The notes under the pieces were generated by a model. The model saw nothing but the letters and a program-made list of their open reading frames with translations. It searched no databases and was not told the DNA's origin. A stretch of 55,491 nucleotides of DNA from an uncultured Clostridia bacterium (lineage in GTDB: Bacteria > Bacillota > Clostridia > Christensenellales > UBA1242), in the NCBI GenBank assembly GCA_947366545.1, contig CANBAL010000003.1:1-55491 (forward strand), in the 5' to 3' direction. Both the position numbers and the translations under genes were made by a program. This document shows, one piece after another, positions 33,575 to 40,898 of the stretch (its first letter is position 1; the number at the start of each line of letters is the position of its first letter).

Positions 33575-34930
33575 TTACGCCTTTTTCTCTACTCTTTTGA
33601 AGTTTGATAGCATTTGGTAATTCCCTTGCCCACTGACATCAACGCGATAAGCATAGTAATTGTTGTCTTCCTCATATTCCTTATCATCGGTTTCGCTGTC
33701 TACTGGCTCAAGCTTTGCATAGTAGTAAATATAATTGTCTACATAGGAGCATGCACTTGGCTCAATCTCGTTTTGCATTTCAACGATTGTCTTTCTTGTT
33801 TTATCTCTTGCACTTATTGCATAGATACCTTTGGTTGTGGAGTAGTATACCCAGTCACCCTCTACAAAAAGCATGTTTGAAAAGTCTGTTTCACTTTTAT
33901 CAAGTAAAATGGTTGCTTGCTCGCCAGTGCGCACCATGTTTTTGTACATGATTGAACCACTTTTGCCAAGGAAGACATAGCCTTCTTTATCTGCATCGCC
34001 CTCACATACTTTATGAAGATTTGTTATTTCTGGAAGGCGGTAGAACGCATCACTTCCGTCAAGTACGATACTTATATCATCGCTAAGATATTTGTAATAC
34101 GCTTGTGCTGCGGCATCGCCGTTGGTATAAATCACCATATCGCCTTGTCTGTCTATGAACTTGGTGCTATCTGAAACCGATGTTGCCTTTTCTTTTTTAT
34201 TTGTGGCATAGTCCACGCTGTAAACTTCGGTATCTGAACCAGTACTCTCACTATTTACGGTATAGAGTATTTTTTTGTACTCGTAGTTATCTTTTTCTTT
34301 TGGCATTGCAATGCTGGTAACATCTTTTGCAAGTTCTTGACGCTTTCCAACGCTGTTGCCGATAGCAAAAGAGTTAAGGTTTGTGCCGTCAAATATTACA
34401 AGATGATAATTGTTGTCGCTGCCTTTAAGTACTCTTGTCATTGCCTTTGTTTTGTCATAAGTGGTTGTTGTGTAAATTTCGCTAAGTCCGTCACCATTAA
34501 GTCTTGAACGGAAATAAGATACTAAGTTATATTCGTTTTCCACCTGCTTATTTTTATGTGTGTTTACTGTTGAGAAATAAATGTAATCGCCAAGCACAAA
34601 CATATATTCGCTTTCAAATCCAACAACGCGGGAGTTGACCTTTTCTGTAACCTTTGGACTTTCATTTGCACTCGCAAATCCACCATTCAAGTTCACTCTG
34701 TTCATATATGAAATTTTTGCATTGCCGTCATAGTCGAAATCTTTGCTTTGGTCACCAACTGCGGTGTAGCCATTGGCAAAATACACATAGTCACCAACTT
34801 TGACTACATTTCCGCCATTAAAAATCAAATCGGTGTCGGTGTTTTTAATATCGCTTACTGTAGCACAACCTGTGACAAGAAGTGCAAACACAAACACGAA
34901 ACTAAACATTTTAAATAAATTCTTTTTCAT
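33575..34930 (-). CDS. DUF5050-like beta-propeller lipoprotein
   Basis: A 451-residue lipoprotein with lipobox LVTGC at residues 18-22. The mature protein has repeated blade-like units of the kind V-x-D-Y-V-Y-F/Y-(x)n-I-x-x-I/V (VGDYVYFANG, LGDYIYFSTV, VEGDWVYYSTTKGIYAIS, VDNYIYYYAKL), typical of DUF5050 and related propeller-like proteins of Clostridia. The ligand is unknown; such proteins are found on the outer face of the membrane and in forespores. GGAG precedes the ATG. It is monocistronic, with a terminator at 33469-33511. Confidence 0.8.
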   Translation of the reverse strand: MKKNLFKMFSFVFVFALLVTGCATVSDIKNTDTDLIFNGGNVVKVGDYVYFANGYTAVGDQSKDFDYDGNAKISYMNRVNLNGGFASANESPKVTEKVNSRVVGFESEYMFVLGDYIYFSTVNTHKNKQVENEYNLVSYFRSRLNGDGLSEIYTTTTYDKTKAMTRVLKGSDNNYHLVIFDGTNLNSFAIGNSVGKRQELAKDVTSIAMPKEKDNYEYKKILYTVNSESTGSDTEVYSVDYATNKKEKATSVSDSTKFIDRQGDMVIYTNGDAAAQAYYKYLSDDISIVLDGSDAFYRLPEITNLHKVCEGDADKEGYVFLGKSGSIMYKNMVRTGEQATILLDKSETDFSNMLFVEGDWVYYSTTKGIYAISARDKTRKTIVEMQNEIEPSACSYVDNYIYYYAKLEPVDSETDDKEYEEDNNYYAYRVDVSGQGNYQMLSNFKRVEKKA

Positions 34931-35023
34931 TTTTTCTCCGCTAAGTCTAAGATTTACTAAGTTTACTATAAAATAGCCCTTTTGTCAATTAGTTTAAAGT
35001 ATTATTGCCCTATATAAAGGCGG

Positions 35024-35713
35024 CTAAACCTCACTAATTTCAATAAGTTTGTTCCCTACCATATCGCAAGAGGTGAGGTAATAAGGAATTTCATCTTTAA
35101 AAAATTTCAGTTGCATTGTTTTGTAACCATGCAAATGGCCAAAAATCACGGCGTCCACTTGATAGGTTTTTAAAAGACGCGAAAACTCACTATCTTCCCG
35201 CCTAGCATTTACTGGTGGATAGTGCATCATACAAACAATTTTGTCGCCTTCCTCTTTCATTGCAAACGCCTGCTTTAAGGTGAGTTCCAGCCTTATCACT
35301 TCGCGATTAAAAATCTTTTCGTCGGCTGGCTCCCCATTTGGGAAGGTCCAACCACGGGTGCCACACACTATGATATTTCCAAATTTAATGGCATCATTTT
35401 GAATAGCGTAAAATCCCTCTGGCAAAAACTCACGCACTGCTGATATACCTTTCCACCAGTAATCATGATTGCCGCGAATGATAATCTTTTTACCTTTCAG
35501 GTCTTTTAAAAGATCGAAATCTTTTTTTGTATCTTCAAGCGCCATTGCCCACGAAAAATCCCCCGCCATAAGTACGAGGTCATCTTCATTTACTTTACTG
35601 TTCCAGTCTTCAATAATGTTTTCCACATAGTTATCCCATGCTGGCCCAAAAATGTCCATAGGCTTTGGATTGTTTATGGAAAGATGAAGGTCGCTGATTG
35701 CAAAAACCCTCAT
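35024..35713 (-). CDS. Metallophosphoesterase
   Basis: A 229-residue calcineurin-like phosphoesterase with all dimetal motifs: SDLHL, AGDFSW, RGNHDYWW, MMHYPP and GHLHG. Related to the YkuE/YfcE-type uncharacterised hydrolases; substrates may be phosphodiesters, but none can be assigned. It starts immediately after the stop of the YqeY gene (AAGGGA as ribosome site inside that gene's end), so the two are co-transcribed. Confidence 0.9.
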   Translation of the reverse strand: MRVFAISDLHLSINNPKPMDIFGPAWDNYVENIIEDWNSKVNEDDLVLMAGDFSWAMALEDTKKDFDLLKDLKGKKIIIRGNHDYWWKGISAVREFLPEGFYAIQNDAIKFGNIIVCGTRGWTFPNGEPADEKIFNREVIRLELTLKQAFAMKEEGDKIVCMMHYPPVNARREDSEFSRLLKTYQVDAVIFGHLHGYKTMQLKFFKDEIPYYLTSCDMVGNKLIEISEV

Positions 35714-36136
35714 TTAAATTTCCCTTAACACTTCTTGTACAAGACGCATATCACACTTGCCATTGTAATTTGCTTTAAAATGTTTCATTACATAAGGGAT
35801 TGTCTTGTCAGGGAGAGAATTGATTATTCCCTTGATTTCATCTTTGGAAAGCATCTTTGGAAGATATTTTTCTACAATCTTAATCTGAGTTTTGATTTTT
35901 TCGCACTCTTCTTGATTGCCTGCCTTTAAATAATTGTCCGCCTCTTCTGCAAGTTCCTTTATAGTTTTTTGAAGTATGTTGGAAACATCGGCATCTTCCA
36001 ATGCTTGTCCTTTTTCTCTTTTCTTGATATTTTCAAGCATAAGTTTATTAAGCACAACGCTGTAAATACTACGGGCGACTGTGTCCTTATCCTTCATGGC
36101 TTGTACATTTGCTTTTTTAATTTCTTCGTATAACAT
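35714..36136 (-). CDS. GatB/YqeY domain protein
   Basis: A 140-residue helical YqeY-type protein, homologous to the tRNA-binding tail domain of GatB. Seen: an N-terminal helix MLYEEIKKANVQAMKDKDTVARSIYSVVL, the central LPKMLSKDEIKGIINSLPDKTIPYVMKHFKANYNGKCDMRLVQEVL, close to the family pattern LP-x-(Q)L-(x)-G-K-D. Its role is not established; it may help amidotransferase or tRNA metabolism. AAGGAG precedes the ATG and a TATAAT box lies upstream. It is the first gene of an operon with the metallophosphoesterase. Confidence 0.88.
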   Translation of the reverse strand: MLYEEIKKANVQAMKDKDTVARSIYSVVLNKLMLENIKKREKGQALEDADVSNILQKTIKELAEEADNYLKAGNQEECEKIKTQIKIVEKYLPKMLSKDEIKGIINSLPDKTIPYVMKHFKANYNGKCDMRLVQEVLREI

Positions 36137-36194
36137 TTTTATCTCCTTTAATAAAATTATACAATAAAAACAAAATTTTACAAAGTGAATTTTT

Positions 36195-36213
36195 GGTGTC
36201 TGTCCTAAATAAT
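36195..36213. repeat. 19-bp direct repeat, distal copy
   Basis: GGTGTCTGTCCTAAATAAT, identical to 36373-36391, where it covers the end of alr. The two copies bracket a GC-rich block. Confidence 0.85.
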
Positions 36214-36372
36214 TTTGACAAATTATGTAATTAAAATTATGGACTGGCGGATTTCAAAGTAACAGGGCTTTGCCCGCTCTTGAAATCCAAAAGGACCCCG
36301 CACGGAAGAGGACTAGGCGGAGAAACCGCGAGGCAGCGAGTCAAATCTTTGATTTGTGAGTGTCCGACGAGT
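36214..36372. repeat. GC-rich hairpin block between direct repeats
   Basis: 159 bp with nested inverted repeats: GGATTTCAA / TTGAAATCC around GGGC-TTT-GCCC, GCGG/CCGC, GACT/AGTC and AAATC/GATTT. It contains GGACCCCGCACGG, similar to GGACCCCGTACG in the tRNA-Met insert. No coding frame. Base composition is far richer in G and C than the surroundings. Confidence 0.6.
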
Positions 36373-36391
36373 GGTGTCTGTCCTAAATAAT
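36373..36391. repeat. 19-bp direct repeat, alr-proximal copy
   Basis: Identical to 36195-36213; includes the last codons and TAG stop of alr. Confidence 0.85.
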
Positions 36392-37375
36392 AATTGTTTT
36401 TCCTCGCATATGGTTGAAATTTGTTGTAACTTCATAGGAAGAGGTTTTGAGTTTTTTTGCTAAATACCCCTCGTCATAAAGCACTATAACCACACTTCCC
36501 TCACTCGCTTTTACCTTTGAAATATCAACCGCAAACATATCCATACAAATATTGCCAAGGATTTTACATTTACTGCCACCTATTATCACCTCATAATCAT
36601 TTGCAAGCATTCTCTTTAATCCGTCAGCGTAACCTACCGGCACAATCCCCACCCGCATTCTCTTTTTTGCAATAAAACCATTAGAGTAACCTATGCGGGC
36701 GCCCTTTTCTACATTAAGAGTCCTTATTATTCTGCTTTCTATTCTCATAGCACCGTGGTAGATGCCTTTACCTATTCGTATCATGCTTGCCTCTGGCACC
36801 TCTTTGGCAAGTGCCCAACTGCCGCCTATATGGATTATAGGGTTTAAATCTTTTGGCATCAAAGCAAGATATCTTTTGAATACCGAGTACTGATACTTGA
36901 AGTAATCATCATCACAATCAAGGGTACAAAAATGAGTGTACACTCCCTCAATGTTCACCTCTTTATCACGCAAAACCGAAATTGCATTTGTAAAGTCCTC
37001 AGCATTATCAAAGCCTAGTCTATGCATTCCGCTGTCAATTTTTAAATGCACATCCGCACCCTTCGGTGCATAAAGTGCGTCAGTAAGATTTGTGACTGCA
37101 TAGGAAATATTATTGTCTTTACAAATATACGGATCGTAGTTTTTCCCTACAACCAGTATCTTTTTCTCAGAGTTTAACGCTCTAACCTCAAGCGCCTCTT
37201 CAACATTTGCCACCCCAAAAAAATCTACATAAGGTGAAATAAGTTGTACAATTTCTCTAACATCAAAACCATAGGCGTTACCCTTTACCATGGCACAAAT
37301 TTTTTTTGATTTGAAAATACTTAAGTTCTCCAAAATCTTTTGCGAAGATATAATCCGCTTGTTAAAATAATTCAT
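36383..37375 (-). CDS. alr: Alanine racemase
   Basis: A PLP enzyme converting L-alanine to D-alanine for peptidoglycan; 330 residues, shorter than the usual 360-390. Seen: the PLP lysine Lys31 in AMVKGNAYGF (Gly replaces the common Ala), LKIDSGMHRLGF, VYTHFCTLD, the second-base tyrosine in ARIGYSNGF, VPVGYADGL and GNICMDMFAVD. In sporulating Firmicutes an alternative alanine racemase can act in spores, and this short form could be one. No ribosome site; a TATAAT box ends five bases before the ATG. The 3' end is part of a 19-bp repeat that also occurs 178 bp downstream. Confidence 0.93.
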   Translation of the reverse strand: MNYFNKRIISSQKILENLSIFKSKKICAMVKGNAYGFDVREIVQLISPYVDFFGVANVEEALEVRALNSEKKILVVGKNYDPYICKDNNISYAVTNLTDALYAPKGADVHLKIDSGMHRLGFDNAEDFTNAISVLRDKEVNIEGVYTHFCTLDCDDDYFKYQYSVFKRYLALMPKDLNPIIHIGGSWALAKEVPEASMIRIGKGIYHGAMRIESRIIRTLNVEKGARIGYSNGFIAKKRMRVGIVPVGYADGLKRMLANDYEVIIGGSKCKILGNICMDMFAVDISKVKASEGSVVIVLYDEGYLAKKLKTSSYEVTTNFNHMRGKTIII

Positions 37376-37380
37376 AGTAA

Positions 37381-37386
37381 ATTATA
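37381..37386 (-). promoter_or_regulatory. -10 box of alr, leaderless type
   Basis: Minus strand TATAAT, five bases, ATG at 37375; no clear -35 at normal spacing and no Shine-Dalgarno sequence. Confidence 0.5.
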
Positions 37387-37417
37387 AGAATTATTTTTAA
37401 ATAATGTGCGAGTACAT

Positions 37418-37450
37418 TCAAAAATAAAAAACACCCTAAGGGTGTCTTTT
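37418..37450 (-). terminator. Terminator of the broken tRNA-Met copy
   Basis: ACACCCTTAGGGTGT hairpin followed by a T-rich tract on the minus strand, right after the copied CCA end. Confidence 0.75.
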
Positions 37451-37453
37451 TAC

Positions 37454-37536
37454 TGGTAGCAGCTACTGAGACCCCACCCCACAAATATCAATATTTATGG
37501 GGACCCCGTACGAACCAACTGGTTCGATCCCAGAAA
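37454..37536 (-). pseudogene. Broken 3' end of tRNA-Met with hairpin insert in the T-loop
   Basis: On the minus strand TGGTTCG is followed by an insert of about 42 nt with a CGGGGTCCCC-hairpin-TGGGGTG core, then CAGTAGCTGCTACCA, the 3' end of tRNA-Met. Just before it stands the inverted T-arm CTGGGATCGAACCAG. It lies between the intact tRNA-Met, with its own terminator, and a second terminator. Confidence 0.7.
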
Positions 37537-37544
37537 AAGTGTAT

Positions 37545-37568
37545 TAAAAAAAAGACTTCCGTCTTTTT
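37545..37568 (-). terminator. tRNA-Met terminator
   Basis: AAAGAC-GGAA-GTCTTT followed by eight T on the minus strand. Confidence 0.8.
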
Positions 37569-37570
37569 AC

Positions 37571-37647
37571 TGGTAGCAGCTACTGGGATCGAACCAGTGA
37601 CCTCATGAGTATGAATCATGCGCTCTAGCCAGCTGAGCTAAGCTGCC
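37571..37647 (-). tRNA. tRNA-Met (anticodon CAT), elongator type
   Basis: A 77-nt tRNA with encoded CCA. Acceptor GGCAGCT/AGCTGCT (G-U at the end pair), D-arm GCTC/GAGC, anticodon stem CATGA/TCATG with loop TTCATAC, T-arm CTGGTTCGATCCCAG. The anticodon stem lacks the three G-C pairs of initiators, so it is an elongator Met tRNA; a lysidine-modified Ile tRNA is a less likely alternative. Confidence 0.9.
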
Positions 37648-37657
37648 ATGCTTTTAA

Positions 37658-37686
37658 AGTATAAATAATTTATCTCCATAAGTCAA
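37658..37686 (-). promoter_or_regulatory. tRNA-Met promoter
   Basis: Minus strand TTGACT (37686-37681), 17-nt spacer, TATACT (37663-37658), ten bases before the mature tRNA. Confidence 0.85.
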
Positions 37687-37779
37687 TAAAAATTTGAAAT
37701 ATTTTTTATTTTTCCCATAAAAAGTGACAAGGCCGACTATTTTATGATTATAAACTACATCTCTATGGGTACTGATAGC

Positions 37780-37808
37780 TTTACATTAAATCAAAAATAT
37801 AGTAATAT
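37780..37808 (+). promoter_or_regulatory. Leaderless-type promoter of the DUF2207 gene
   Basis: TTTACA (37780-37785), 17-nt spacer, TAATAT (37803-37808), eight bases, ATG at 37817; no ribosome site. Confidence 0.65.
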
Positions 37809-37816
37809 ATTTTTAT

Positions 37817-39730
37817 ATGAAAAAGGTGAATAAAAAATTTTTTGTTTTTCTCAGTGCAATTGTTTTGCTATTAATTGCACCGCTTTGCTTTATTAATTTT
37901 TCTGCCAACACGCCAGCGGGTGCTGAAAATTACAAAGATACGAATATTGAATGCTTGGAGTTTTCAAAAGATATTGTAATAAATGAAAACAAGGTCTGCC
38001 TAATAACAGAAAAACTTATTTTTAACTATAAGGAAGACTATATTAATGTTGGATTTGTGAGAAGTGTATCAAAGGTGAACGCAATCACTCGCAAGGTAGA
38101 TGGCAAAGAATACCGCACCAAAACTATTGCGGGGTTTAAACTAATTTCACTGACCATGGACGGAAAAAATGAGTACAAGTTTGTGGAAGAGGAAAACGGC
38201 TTTTACTATATTAACGCAGGGCGTGACGGCGATTACAAAGTCGGCAGACATGAATACGAACTTGTGTATAGCCTTGATTTTGGAGAGGACATGATATCTG
38301 AGTTTGACGACTTCACCTTTGACATAAAAGATGAAGATTTCGGCTTTGATATTGCAAGTTTCAACTGCTCCGTCACCTTCCCAGAGGGAAAGGACATTCT
38401 GAATGGAAAAGAACTTGATGAGATTTTATCACTAAGAAACCACTTAGATAAACCAAACCTAGATTTAAGGTCTTTTCATACAGAATACAATATCAGCGCA
38501 AATAAACTTACTTTTAGTAGAACAAATATAGGCAAAAATGTATGTGTCACTATGCAACTTATTCTGCCACAAAAATATTTTGATACCTCTTTCTCCCCTA
38601 ACACGGGCTACTGGGCTTTACTGGTGGTATGCATTTTAATTCCAATCATCATTCTTATCATCACTTTTGGCAGCCGTATTCACAAAAACGGAATACAGAC
38701 TGTGGAGTTTTATCCACCACAGGGGCTTAACCCTATTGATGTCGCTCGCATCTATCGAGGCGAGGTGCTTTCAAAAGATTTTGCTGCACTTGTGATTGAA
38801 TGGGCAGGAAAAGGACTGATTTCGCTGGAATTTAAAAGTAAGTACCACATTGTACTTACAAAACTTAAAGATTTTACTATAGAAGGAAATTCTCCTTTCT
38901 CTTCCAAGAAAAAAGAGAAAAAATACTTTGATGCACTATTTGCCTCAAGCGACACTTTTGACACTCAGGAAAACAAACGACGGGTTAATTCAAGCCTATC
39001 TAGTGCTGCACAAAGCCTTTATGAAACAAACGATAAGGCAAAAAAGAAGAAAAGATTTTGCCGAGCTTTAACCTCTTTTCTCGCAGTGGTGCCACTTGTA
39101 TTCTATATAATTTGGCAAGGCTCTTTTGGAGGTTTTGAGCCAATGTTTTTCATGATACTACTTTTCCCTTTGATAGCCGTAAATGTATTTGTATACACCC
39201 CTATTCCCCTTTGGTTTAAAATTATTTGGTGTGCGGGCTTTGGCGGTGTCCCACTCGGCCTACTTTTAACGGGTTACAACTTTTCTTACGACATCTATAG
39301 CCTTGGCATTGTTACCGCAGTTATATTAATTGTCGGCACCATGCTTGGAAGGGTAATCAAATTTTACCCTAAAGAAGAAGGTGCGGTAAGAGGGCAGATA
39401 CTTGGCTTTAAAAACTTCCTTGTGAAAGCGGAACTATCTAAACTTGAAATGCAACTGGAAGAAGACCCAGAATATTTCTATAAGATACTGCCATACTGCT
39501 ATGTGTTTGGAATAACCAAGAAAATGGAAAAACGCTTCCAAGAACTGCATGTTGCAAAACCTGAATATATGAATAATGGCTATTCTTATGTTGCCATTGG
39601 ACACTGCATCAGTCATTCAATGAGCCGCTCCTCTGGTTACAGCTCGCGGGGCGGATACTCCAGCGGCGGCGGAGGTCACGGTGGTTCCTCTGGCGGCGGT
39701 GGCGGTGGCGGCGGTTGCCACGGCAGATAA
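37817..39730 (+). CDS. DUF2207 (YciQ-like) membrane protein with Gly-rich tail
   Basis: A 637-residue membrane protein: N-terminal signal helix (about 8-30); extracytoplasmic DUF2207 domain (about 40-255, with CLEFSKDIVINENKVCLITEKLIFNYK and the YVLVYSLDFGED-like strand); a membrane helix near 265-285; a cytosolic segment starting EFYPPQGLNPIDVARIYRGE; two more membrane hairpins at about 410-515; then a C-terminal part (MEKRFQELHVAKPEYM) ending in a Ser/Gly-rich tail with runs of glycine and a final CHGR. The architecture is that of the widespread YciQ/DUF2207 family; function unknown, probably envelope-related. It is followed by a terminator at 39783-39820. Confidence 0.88.
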   Translation: MKKVNKKFFVFLSAIVLLLIAPLCFINFSANTPAGAENYKDTNIECLEFSKDIVINENKVCLITEKLIFNYKEDYINVGFVRSVSKVNAITRKVDGKEYRTKTIAGFKLISLTMDGKNEYKFVEEENGFYYINAGRDGDYKVGRHEYELVYSLDFGEDMISEFDDFTFDIKDEDFGFDIASFNCSVTFPEGKDILNGKELDEILSLRNHLDKPNLDLRSFHTEYNISANKLTFSRTNIGKNVCVTMQLILPQKYFDTSFSPNTGYWALLVVCILIPIIILIITFGSRIHKNGIQTVEFYPPQGLNPIDVARIYRGEVLSKDFAALVIEWAGKGLISLEFKSKYHIVLTKLKDFTIEGNSPFSSKKKEKKYFDALFASSDTFDTQENKRRVNSSLSSAAQSLYETNDKAKKKKRFCRALTSFLAVVPLVFYIIWQGSFGGFEPMFFMILLFPLIAVNVFVYTPIPLWFKIIWCAGFGGVPLGLLLTGYNFSYDIYSLGIVTAVILIVGTMLGRVIKFYPKEEGAVRGQILGFKNFLVKAELSKLEMQLEEDPEYFYKILPYCYVFGITKKMEKRFQELHVAKPEYMNNGYSYVAIGHCISHSMSRSSGYSSRGGYSSGGGGHGGSSGGGGGGGGCHGR

Positions 39731-39782
39731 TAAATAAAAAAGAGGCTTAGTTACTCAATTTTGAAACTAGCGGAATAATTAA

Positions 39783-39820
39783 AGAAAAACATAGACAAAA
39801 AATAGCCTATGTTTTCTTTT
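39783..39820 (+). terminator. Terminator of the DUF2207 gene
   Basis: AAAACATAG, 12-nt loop, CTATGTTTTC and T-rich tract. Confidence 0.75.
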
Positions 39821-39849
39821 TGCTTCCAACTCTCTCTTAATTGCCCAAA

Positions 39850-39949
39850 AAGCGAATATCTCTGCCGTTGTCACAGGTTGTCGTGAGAATTGATAATCTA
39901 CGAATAATTAGACATTCACTTTAACCTTGACAACAAAGAAAATTCGCTT
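39850..39949. ncRNA. Nested stem-loop, candidate structured RNA or hairpin element
   Basis: Outer stem AAGCGAAT (39850-39857) with ATTCGCTT (39942-39949); inner stem GTTGTCACAGGTT (39867-39879) with AACCTTGACAAC (39923-39934), one base bulged; the unpaired sides are 9 and 7 nt and the apical region is 43 nt. No coding frame. No promoter is obvious, so it could be DNA-level rather than RNA. Confidence 0.45.
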
Positions 39950-39982
39950 ACTCTAGAAAATGGAGAGAAGATAACAAAAAGC

Positions 39983-40025
39983 AAAAGAGCGGTGTGCGTT
40001 ACGCTCCGCCAGCAACCGCTCTTTT
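39983..40025. repeat. Inverted repeat (hairpin 2 of the 39.8-40.1 kb spacer)
   Basis: AAAAGAGCGGT (39983-39993) and ACCGCTCTTTT (40015-40025), perfect 11-bp arms around a 21-nt GC-rich loop that itself can pair. Confidence 0.75.
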
Positions 40026-40040
40026 GGGAGCAAAGTTGAG

Positions 40041-40106
40041 TTTAGGCGTGTGCTTGTATGGCGAGGCAAAGCCGAGCCACTTGTAAATACCAAGCACACG
40101 CCTAAA
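40041..40106. repeat. Inverted repeat (hairpin 3 of the 39.8-40.1 kb spacer)
   Basis: TTTAGGCGTGTGCTTG (40041-40056) and its exact complement at 40091-40106, perfect 16-bp arms; the loop holds GGCGAGGCAAAGCCGAGCC, which can fold further. No gene lies in 39731-40225. Confidence 0.85.
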
Positions 40107-40167
40107 TGCCATAGATAAAATTTTTATAGATTATTTTTAATTTTTTGATACAAAATAAGAACTTATG

Positions 40168-40176
40168 TGGTATAAT
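40168..40176 (+). promoter_or_regulatory. Extended -10 promoter
   Basis: TGGTATAAT (extended -10) ahead of GGAGG and the ATG at 40226; the -35 region is weak. Confidence 0.6.
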
Positions 40177-40225
40177 ATATACGTTTAAATATGGCGATAA
40201 ACAACAATTTGTGGAGGTAAAACGC

Positions 40226-40810
40226 ATGAAAATTATTAGCAGCGTTATAACACCTGCATTAACAATTCTATTGGTGTGGCTAATAGTGCCTTGTATTGTT
40301 TCTATACGTCACAAAGCCGAAAAAGCCGCCATTGATGATAAGAAAATGTGTTATCTCCGTTCTGGCGTAATTACCATGTGGGTATTGTTAGGGGTGGCAT
40401 TTTTGTTAACCTTGGCAGTATTGGTAGGTACAATCCTTTACATTGTGATCCCTGAGATAATGGAGGCATCTACTGGAGATATTTGGGGAATTATACTCAC
40501 TTGGGTACTTGGCGTCATACTTGATGTATTTATAATTGTATTTCTAACAATATGTACAAGGGAAATAACCTACAATAATAACTCTTTTACGGATATTAGA
40601 CTTAACAGAAAAAAACAACAATACTTTTACAAAGATATTACTAAGATTGAAAGTACTATTAAAATAGTTTACGGAATGTCTGAAAGCAGAAGAGGAAACT
40701 TGAAAATTTATTTTGGGGAAAAGTACGTTAAAATTCCTGCTACAATGTTAGGTGTAAATGAGTTTATGACATTGCTTCATACAAAATGCCCAAACTTAAA
40801 TTTTGATTAA
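40226..40810 (+). CDS. Membrane protein with cytosolic PH-like tail
   Basis: A 194-residue protein with three membrane helices (about 4-25, 44-70 and 80-105) and a C-terminal soluble part. The tail has a repeated strand pattern, EITYNNNSFTDIRLNRKKQQYFYKDITKIES and GNLKIYFGEKYVKIPATMLG, like bacterial PH-domain membrane proteins, in which a lookup of the form field-I-x-K-I follows a bent strand. No known name. I chose the start at 40226 with GGAGG upstream; an in-frame ATG at 40145 lies before the -10 box. A terminator follows at 40831-40866. Function unknown. Confidence 0.75.
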   Translation: MKIISSVITPALTILLVWLIVPCIVSIRHKAEKAAIDDKKMCYLRSGVITMWVLLGVAFLLTLAVLVGTILYIVIPEIMEASTGDIWGIILTWVLGVILDVFIIVFLTICTREITYNNNSFTDIRLNRKKQQYFYKDITKIESTIKIVYGMSESRRGNLKIYFGEKYVKIPATMLGVNEFMTLLHTKCPNLNFD

Positions 40811-40830
40811 ATTATAATTTATAAAACAAT

Positions 40831-40866
40831 AAAAAATGAACTCTAAGAAAAGAGTTCTTTTTTTGC
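40831..40866. terminator. Bidirectional terminator
   Basis: AAATGAACTCT-AAGAAA-AGAGTTCTTT with A and T tracts, between convergent genes. Confidence 0.85.
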
Positions 40867-40898
40867 TAGTTTCAAAGTTTATAACCCTTGTCCTCTTT

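Noticed and set aside
36195-36391. CRISPR or insertion sequence at the 19-bp direct repeats
   Set aside because: Only two repeat copies, no spacers of equal size, no transposase and no terminal inverted repeats.
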